Positions 57,046 to 64,000 of a stretch of DNA of 64,000 nucleotides are shown here, one piece after another (the stretch's first letter is position 1; each line of letters starts with the position of its first letter). This stretch comes from Pyronema omphalodes (taxonomy: Eukaryota; Ascomycota; Pezizomycetes; Pezizales; Pyronemataceae), in the NCBI GenBank assembly GCA_024516155.1, contig JAJJXM010000043.1:248001-312000 (forward strand), given 5' to 3'. The position numbers and the translations under genes were made by a program. A model generated the notes under the pieces. That model made no database searches. It had not been told where the DNA came from and worked only from the letters and a program-made list of their open reading frames with translations.

Positions 57046-58149
57046 GGTTTGGGGATTTGAAAGATGGCTGGTGTTGATTGGAGTAATGGAGGGCCCCGGG
57101 ATCAGATTGGAGCCGAAAAGAAAACGGGGGGGGGGGGGGGGAGGGGTGTGGATCTACTCACTCTATCTCTACAAAGAAGAAAAACAAACGGTTCCGAAAC
57201 GATGGAATAATAATACCGATGGCTATATCTGGAACCCACCAAGGCAATAATCCATCACCGCCTGTCACTCTTGTTATAATACCTACAAGTATTTTTCTTT
57301 TTCATTACATCGGCTGTATTAAGAATCAAAAGCATCTCATGCAATGATAAAATCTCTTCTCTTGATCTCAAGTCAATTATTATTACGGTCGATACATGAT
57401 ATAAATGATGTTATGATATACAATATTACCATGTCGTGGTGTAATGTTCACTATGAACCACTTATACATATACTGTTTACCTATACCTTCCTTGAAGCTA
57501 AGCTAAGCTATGCTAAAGGAAGATAAACGAAGCCAAGCGAAGTATTTCAATCACAGTAACAAAGCCGAGAGTGTCAGAGAGATGTGAGAGCAAGCCTCAA
57601 GGTGGAAATGGTGATTTCAAGTCACTTATGGATACAGACCCAACATCATCAATACGCCACGTGCCCTTCATGGTGGGTTCAAGTTCTACTAGCGAGCTTG
57701 CCAGCCACCACCTCCTCCACATTGGGCTCTATGGTACATGTGGCATTGTACTTGTAGTTTCTATACAGTTTCCTGTATATGTTCTTCCTTGGTAGTTTGT
57801 ATAAGGATTAAATAATACTTATAAGTTATATAAATTTACTAATCACTTAGTTTTTTTTTTTTCAAAAAAATATATAACGTGGTAAAGAATCCAATATAAC
57901 AACATTTATATTGAACATACTATACGATTACATCAAACGAAACATGAGAAAACATCGCTCATATATGCGCAATACTCATGAAATATCTTTTTCATTCCGT
58001 ATACATTCTAATATATTCTTTTTATCAAGGTGCAGTACTACTCTACATAACAACTCAATTCCACATGGCAACAAAACAAAACAAAAGCAAAAAACACGAC
58101 AAGACTAAAAATAAAATCAAACAGCAGATTACAATCTCTTTTGCCCTTG

Positions 58150-58510
58150 TATATATTCCATTTACAATCCATTTACAATTCCCTTTGTCACTGCTTACAA
58201 TCCTATTTGTCATTTTTTATGATCCCTTTTGTCATCGTTTACAATTCGTTTTGTTATCGTTTATAATTTCTTTTGTCCCTGTTTGCAATTCTTTTTTTGC
58301 CATCGTTTACAATTCCCTCTGTTACTCTTTGAGATTCCCTTTGTCCCTGTTTACAATTTTTTTTTTCATCATTTACATACTGTTTTGTCATAGTTTACAC
58401 TTTCTTTTGTCTATGCTTATAATTTCCCTTGTCACCGTTTATAATCCATATTTCCACGGTTCACAATTTTTTCTCTCTCAGTTTGTAATCTCTTTCATTA
58501 TCGTTTAAAA
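58150..58510 (+). repeat. Degenerate 22-bp tandem repeat, about 15 units
   Basis: Units start at a TTTACAATT-like word and end in TTTTGTCATCG-like words: for example TTTACAATTCGTTTTGTTAT-CG, then TTTATAATTTCTTTTGTCCC-TG, then TTTACAATTCCCTCTGTTAC-TC. Most are exactly 22 bp and differ at many positions. An open frame of 176 codons across it is explained by the T-rich repeat. Confidence 0.85.
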
Positions 58511-58665
58511 TGTTTCATAGGAAACTTTATTATTCTGCTCAAGTACAAACCAGCATAATCACATAAAATTCAACAAATCTCCCTGAAGGACAAAGACCTT
58601 GCACTGCTCCTTAAGATTTTTTCATTAACACATGTTTCATAAAACTTAGAACATACCTTACAAAT

Positions 58666-59001
58666 TCAAATGTTCTTGAACGTCCTGTCAATAATCTCAT
58701 GATCAGTGTCGCGCTGTGCTTTCAGTCTTAATTTTCCCTTTTGAAGAAGATCAGTAAGTCTCTTGCGCCGCGCTTGAACAGTAATGCCGCAAGACTGGTT
58801 AACCCCCATGGCTTGATTCAGGTGGTATAATCTGTTGTCGATGTCCTGATCATCAGCCGAGTTGTCCGGCTGTTGGGCAGTACCCGTGTGTTCCGGGGCT
58901 GATTTCGGATTGTCAACGCATCTGGCTGAGCTCGGCATAGATTATAGCGGCGGGGTGGTGTCAAAGAGTTCGGGGTCCATCGCGTAGTCGTAATCAGACA
59001 T
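58666..59001 (-). pseudogene. Small gene broken by one in-frame stop, or two overlapping short ORFs
   Basis: Reading from an ATG at 59001: MSDYDYAMDPELFDTTPPL, then TAA at 58944-58942, then the same frame continues SMPSSARCVDNPKSAPEH to 58666, with a basic helical end (QARRKRLTDLLQKGKLRLKA). Without the stop it would be a protein of about 111 residues. No family is recognised. It could be a pseudogene with a single nonsense change, a sequencing error, or a real 90-residue protein starting at 58938. Confidence 0.3.
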
Positions 59002-61261
59002 TCTTTGATGAATATATATGCTCCTTCATGCTTTGGTTTTGGTTGGTTTTTTGGGGAGGGTAGGTGTGGTATTCAACGGTAGGTTTGTGAAAAATGTATG
59101 CGGTGCTCTGGATATGCTGGGTCGGAGAACGCGGGGAAGGATAATTTGAGAGGGTGATTATCTTAGTGTTATGAAAACAGGTTTCAACACGCATTTAGAC
59201 CTTCGAAGTCTTTTTCTCCGTCTTCCTGTCATGTTCTAGTTTGAAAACATCCTCCTGCATCAAGATTCAGCCCTACCAGGGGCGTTACCTACCCACTACC
59301 ATTGGCTCCCCGTCCATTACGTCCCCGTTGCGGTCCTCCTCGTCTCGGTCCCGCTAGAGCTCTCGCAGCTAGTCCCTGTCCTTGTTTTCCTCTTCTCCGT
59401 CCGGCCGCACTTGGACGTCACCTTCGCCTGCCCTCGCCAACCCTCCAGAGGATGTACCTTCCACACCGAGTCCTTGCCGGACTCCCGTTAGCACCCGAGT
59501 GACCCAGTCGAAGTCAAAGGCAGGATGTTGTCATCCTTGAAAGACCGGAGGTTCCTGGACGAGGACGATGTCCGCTTCCAGCGTTATCCCACTCTCAGTA
59601 ATTGCCATCAGAGCCTCACCGCTCTTACGGCAGTTGAGTTGTAAGACCTTGCGATGTCTTACCATTTAGCCTCGTCATGCACTTCGGCGTCTACCATAGC
59701 GCACATTAGCACCTTTGGTGATTGTTCCGAATTTACCGAGTGATTCCCCGTGAATGGAGTTGCCCAGGAGTCTTCAGTAAGCGTCTACGTCTGCATAAAG
59801 GGGGCACACAATTGACGTCATTTTCATACGCATTGTCCAACAATGCACTGAGGTTATAAGTGTTTAATAACCCTCTGAGTGGCATGCTTGCACTGAGCGG
59901 CGACAGCCAAGGTCCATCATCCATGTGCACCCATCGCCTTATGATTGTATTGTCGATATGTTGATCTTGGTTGATGAGGCTTTATTGTTTAGATCGAGTG
60001 CGAAAGCAGGAATATCAAGATTATCGTTCTGTAGGCGCGGGTCAAGTCATGTAGGAACTGGTGGAACTCCTGCTCTGTCCGGAAATTATGAGTAACCTTG
60101 TGGCTTGTGCTCATGATTAATCTACAGGAAGATTTCCAGAACGCCGAAAAAGTTCGTGGTTGGTGGCAAAATCATTCTCACGTGAGATTGATGTCCAAAG
60201 TTGGATAAAAGCAAGCAGGCTTTCCAGTCCCGACAATGTTGTCTAAGAGGAGTATTCGCCAAATTTATTTACCGAAGGAGGTGATCGTTTGTCGGTTCAA
60301 GTCGGAAAATATAACGAACTTCTCTGTATTGGTATCTATTTTTATCATCTTAGTCATCATTCATTAAAAGTCCCAAACGAGGTGTACAGCAAAAACACGA
60401 GTATCGGAAAATGGGACGCGGTGTCAGATCTTCTAACAGCTCGAAGAACTTAAATAATACACATGTCTGACCTCACTGCTATCTCTTGGTCTTGCTAAAT
60501 ATGAAAATCCGACTGGAACTCGTAGGCTTGCACCAGAAGTATCACAGGATTTGAAATGAGATGCCTTCAAACTAGCAGGTGCAAGGGGAGACTGAGAGTA
60601 TCTTATTTTTCAACGCATGACGAAAACACTTACTCGATGGATTCATCCGGGGACCTTCATTCTGTGCCTCAGTAGGCATATGCGCTGGGTGATTTCTTGG
60701 TGTTAAGTGGAGGAAGTTGCGGAAGGGAGAGGTGTGTTGTGGAAGGAAGTATTGATAGATGAGTTTGGTGCCTGGAACACGGTCGAATCGTTTGGGCGTT
60801 AAAAACAAGTGGAAATGGAATTAGAGTACTTTGCTACATGGATTGGAGGCTTTCAGAGCAGCCCGTGTGAACGTCATAGCGGAGAAATATCAAAGGCGAT
60901 ATAGTTTTAATGCAAGGGAGAAATGTTTCCAGGATATTTGTCCATTACAAGAAGGCTTTCGGAGTGTTCAAAGAATCACATTCTGTAACATAATAACGGT
61001 GTAAGAAAATCTCATTGTTTGATGAGAAACAGATCAGGTTTGGTCTTCCCCTGACAGATAGTCATGAAATTTACTATAACATTCCCGTATAGCTACGAAA
61101 TACCCTTGTTTAGCAGCCCCAGATCCACCGCCAACCATCAGCATCAAAAAAAGCAATCTAAGCCCTGTCTCATCATCATCGCTCACTCATAAACTACGCC
61201 GGTGCATGATTGAAAATCAAAAAAAAAAAAAAGAAACCCTCCTGCCTACCCTATATACCTC

Positions 61262-62044
61262 TTACGAAACATCAACCCTTACCATCCCATCCCCCCAAAA
61301 GCTCCTGACCCGTCTTATCGTCCCCGGCAACTTAACCGTAACCCGTTCCCAACACTCGCAGCGCCCATTTCCGTATAGTCTATCATTCTTTACTCTCTCC
61401 TCCAGCGGCCTCGACAAGTATCTAGTCCTCGTGCTACTTCTAAATGATGGTATCGTCCATGAATCTTCCAGATGATATCGTGAGTTACTCCAGCTGCGTG
61501 GTACCGTCTGGGAGTTACGACCAGCCCTAACGTCTTCCTCCCTCTCGAAATAATCCCGACTTAAGGTCTCCTCCTCAAACCGAACCTTTCTTCGACCGTC
61601 GTTGGTAGTATTCTGAAGCGAGTTACGGCGATTAATAGCCGTCTTAGGTTTTGCTCTTCGTGGATGATGGCCCTCGAGAGGTTCATAGGAGTGGCAGATT
61701 CGGCAGTAGTCTAGAATATCGGGAATCGATGCCTTGCGGTTCTTCGTATTACCTCCGTCTGTCGCTGTTGTGGACCAAAGGTCCGTTTCGCTGTCATCGG
61801 AAGAGGAGTTGTCTGACGAGGAGGTGGAGGAAGTAGAGTTGGATGAGGTTGAAGTGGTAGAGGATGATGATGATGCGTGGGACTGTTGCCGAGAGGAGCG
61901 GGATCTGAAACCGCCGGCAGTAGCGGTGGTGGACCAAACATCGTCATCATCGCCGTCGTTGGATGAGGAATAAGAAGAGGATGTATGATGGCGTGAGCCG
62001 CGCCCTCTGAAGCTGGGGCCGGAGAGGTGGCGGGTGATATGCAT
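61262..62044 (-). CDS. Hypothetical serine-rich protein with duplicated WSTTAT motif
   Basis: Single exon, 260 residues from the first ATG (MHITRHLSGPSFRGRG); the frame is open further upstream but only from a non-ATG codon. Acidic and Ser-rich blocks each lead to a near-identical nonapeptide: DDDDVWSTTATAGG (37-45) and SETDLWSTTATDGG (90-98). A Cys/His cluster follows (YCRICHSYEPLEGHHPRR, 113-130) that could bind zinc. The last 50 residues are ordered-looking (RCECWERVTVKLPGTIRRVR). There is no signal peptide or membrane segment and no known family. C-rich start and G-rich end on the coding strand support a real gene. Confidence 0.6.
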   Translation of the reverse strand: MHITRHLSGPSFRGRGSRHHTSSSYSSSNDGDDDDVWSTTATAGGFRSRSSRQQSHASSSSSTTSTSSNSTSSTSSSDNSSSDDSETDLWSTTATDGGNTKNRKASIPDILDYCRICHSYEPLEGHHPRRAKPKTAINRRNSLQNTTNDGRRKVRFEEETLSRDYFEREEDVRAGRNSQTVPRSWSNSRYHLEDSWTIPSFRSSTRTRYLSRPLEERVKNDRLYGNGRCECWERVTVKLPGTIRRVRSFWGDGMVRVDVS

Positions 62045-63319
62045 TTTGTCGTTGGTGTTTTGCTGCGTAAGTGTTCTGGGTGTATGGATGATTGTTAATT
62101 TCTTGGTAGCTGTGAATAATGTGTGTCGAGTGGATACTATATTATTCTTGAAGGATACCAAAACAGCGCATTCGAGATATGGTCAAGCCTTCGTTGGATG
62201 GGGATTTATACCAACGCATCTCAGCCCTACCCGTCATAATTTGCTGAGAAGTGTCAGTATACAATTCGTCATCGTAATACCGAAATACTCATAAAGCAGT
62301 CATGATATCCAACACCATGACCACCTGTCCTAGAAGCCGTGGCATAACAGCGACATCATGAGCTTTCCTTCACAACTCGACCTCAAAGTGACTTACTTCT
62401 AAGACCCGCCTCCTCTTCATTCCGTTTGTAATATTCACCAGAAGACTCTTCAGAACGAGCACAACTACTCATGCGCTTGCGTTATATATTCCTGACGACG
62501 TCACCCCCCACAAACCTCACGTCATTCCCCGGTTCAGAGTATAGATCCAGGCACGAGATATGTGCCTAAGGATACCAATAATGATCACATTTATGATCTG
62601 AGTGCAGGGATATGGCGGGTGCCTGCATGTCTCAAGACCATCGTTGCCAGGTGGTTGTGGCACGTGAACCCGGATGTGCATTGGTGAGACTAGACATGAT
62701 GTGTCACTCGGTACACGTCGATATGGCGGTGTATATATGGTTTTTGTCTCGGGTTGACATGTGGCGGTGTAGATGATTTTTCCATTTTGCTATGGAGGAT
62801 CGCATGCGGCCTAGTGGAGAACCACTGTCAAACGTGCTCAGCGTGATCGAGTGATGCCTCCTGAGCCGACCTTAACGGTGACCACTTCAACATGCTAAAC
62901 CAAAAATAACTTGAATGTGTTCCCGTCGCCGATACAACACTTTTCTAAAGACCTGTCATTTCTCATGTTCCTTCGGCTCTCGCAGCCGCACCCGCTTCAT
63001 CATCAGTACTGAAGTAACGATTCATCTAGCCTACCGAGGCATATCCCCAACATCCCCGGATACACACAGTAAGTCTCTCCATCATGCCTTCACCGGACAG
63101 AGGGGCGCCTACGATACTCTGCAAGGTTGGAGGGTACATCTCTTTTGATCAACTCCAGTACAAGACTAAAGAGCCTGGCCTCTAGAACCTGTAAATGGAC
63201 GGCCGTGATTTTGTCTTCTATATCCAGTGTTCCCCATAATTCAGACGGGACTGGCGCTATCAAACTGCCCCTTAGTTTGATTTGATTACATTTCTATTGA
63301 CATGCCCAACCCTATGTTT
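62045..63319. other. Intergenic, nothing recognised
   Basis: No supported gene. A 77-codon frame at 62915 is unconvincing. The first part is the upstream region of the WSTTAT gene. Confidence 0.35.
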
Positions 63320-64000
63320 ATGGTGTTTTGCTACACATTTAGAACATTAACGCAAGTCCTGTCCTGTACTACAGGGTCACACTGGGATCACCCCAGAGCG
63401 TACATCATGTTTTGAGCCTGCAGCCCCCCTTTATAATCGTGTACTGGTGTTTCTTGTCGATACATCATGGGCCCTTTTGATCCGTTGTCTTCCTCCCCTC
63501 TCTCGCTTCTCCGTTTGTTTTTCGTCCTCAACTCCTGCTATCCTTCCCCTCCGCATTTCTCCCCTTTCTTCTTCAGTCGTCGCTTCTCCTCGCCTCTACC
63601 CTTTCTGTCTTCTCTCTCCGCGTATCTCTTATCTGCCTTATGATTTATCCGCCTCACAGGCCTTAAACGCCTCATAAGCTGTCTCGTCTCTATTTTTTTC
63701 TTGCTATCTTCTTCTCTTGTCTATTATTTTCTTCATTTCTTTCTTCTTTCGTTTTCTTTTATTTTTTTCATTTTGTTTTTTGTTTTTGTTTTTTTGACAT
63801 TCTCAGGTTTCTCATCCTCACTTTGCTCTCTCTCCTCTTCCTCCCACCCTTTTTCTTCCCCAACCTCCTTACACTACCCTTCCGCCCTTCTCCGTCTTCC
63901 TGTCTCCTCATATTATCCTCTTTTTTTTTTGCTTTTTTCCACCTTTCTTTCCTCTGCAATATACGCTGCTTATCTCCTCTTCTTCCCACCCCCTCTTCTC
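63320..64000 (+). mobile_element. LTR-like dispersed repeat, copy 2, running off the window
   Basis: It matches the minus strand of 6680-7440 in collinear blocks (ACCCCAGAGC, CCTGCAGCCCCCCTT, TTTCTCCCCTTT, GTCGTCGCTTCTCCTC, ACGCCTCATAAGCTGTCTCG). From 63450 onward the plus strand is overwhelmingly pyrimidine, as in the other copy. It may be an LTR whose internal region lies beyond the window. A frame covering the pyrimidine tract is not considered real. Confidence 0.45.

Larger units (their letters stand above)
57046..61261. other. Gene-poor region with a degenerate satellite and possible relics
   Basis: Includes a G-rich tract (57126-57145), a 22-bp satellite (58150-58510) and a broken small ORF (58666-59001), listed separately. 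59290-59500 is unusually GC-rich and C-rich on the plus strand and may be a relic of coding DNA, but I could not identify it. The remainder to 61261 shows nothing recognisable. Confidence 0.4.

Noticed and set aside
57978..58508. 176-codon Phe/Leu-rich frame resembling a membrane protein
   Set aside because: It coincides with the degenerate 22-bp satellite; T-rich repeats mimic hydrophobic segments.
63447..63989. Frames on both strands in the pyrimidine-rich end of the window
   Set aside because: Composition-driven and overlapping the LTR-like repeat copy; no domain or codon pattern.

Overview
This is a 64 kb stretch of nuclear DNA from a filamentous ascomycete (Pezizomycotina). The evidence is: multi-exon genes with short GT..AG introns (about 70-280 bp); a Polycomb EED homologue, absent from budding and fission yeast; a two-PAS-domain protein of a type found in filamentous ascomycetes; a Zn2Cys6 regulator; and the remains of a fungal HeLo-like/NACHT (NLR-type) gene. 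Class cannot be fixed by eye. Genes are sparse: about 15 supported protein genes, separated by long gene-free intervals rich in simple repeats and small transposon remnants.

Layout. 0.9-2.2 kb: a membrane-anchored MOSC-domain protein. 4.2-5.8 kb: two hypothetical multi-pass membrane proteins in tandem. 6.7-8 kb: LTR-like repeat copies, one carrying a nested hAT-like MITE. 9.0-10.1 kb: a C2H2 zinc-finger protein (minus strand). 12.1-13.4 kb: PRPP synthetase. 14.7-15.6 kb: a decayed NLR-type gene (minus). 16.3-18.5 kb: divergent CIA1 (cytosolic Fe-S assembly) and MED18 (Mediator). 21.9-24.5 kb: EED (PRC2) in ten exons. 27.5-29.3 kb: the PAS protein. 30.1-32.4 kb: divergent POF1-like nucleotidylyltransferase and a steroid 5-alpha-reductase family protein. 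33.6-34.9 kb: a TDA10/glycerate-kinase-like P-loop protein (minus). 35-48.6 kb: no recognisable gene; from about 39.5 kb it is dominated by micro- and minisatellites, plus a 346-bp Tc1/mariner-type MITE. 48.6-51.9 kb: a 916-residue Zn2Cys6 transcription factor. 52-55.4 kb: minisatellites and two more copies of the hAT-like MITE family. 56.1-57.0 kb: a single-pass membrane protein with three PPxY motifs. 58.1-58.5 kb: a degenerate 22-bp satellite. 61.3-62.0 kb: a serine-rich protein with a duplicated WSTTAT motif. 63.3-64 kb: another copy of the LTR-like repeat, running off the edge.

The genes do not form a pathway. Most are housekeeping or regulatory singletons: nucleotide synthesis, Fe-S maturation, Mediator, PRC2. 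Two things stand out. First, nearly every real gene is C-rich on its coding strand at the 5' end and G-rich at the 3' end, often reversing sharply mid-gene. Second, one MITE copy has grown new minisatellites at internal sites that are short in its sister copy. I found no CRISPR, no convincing tRNA or rRNA gene, and no intact transposase. No complete new system is evident; the findings are leads of varying strength.
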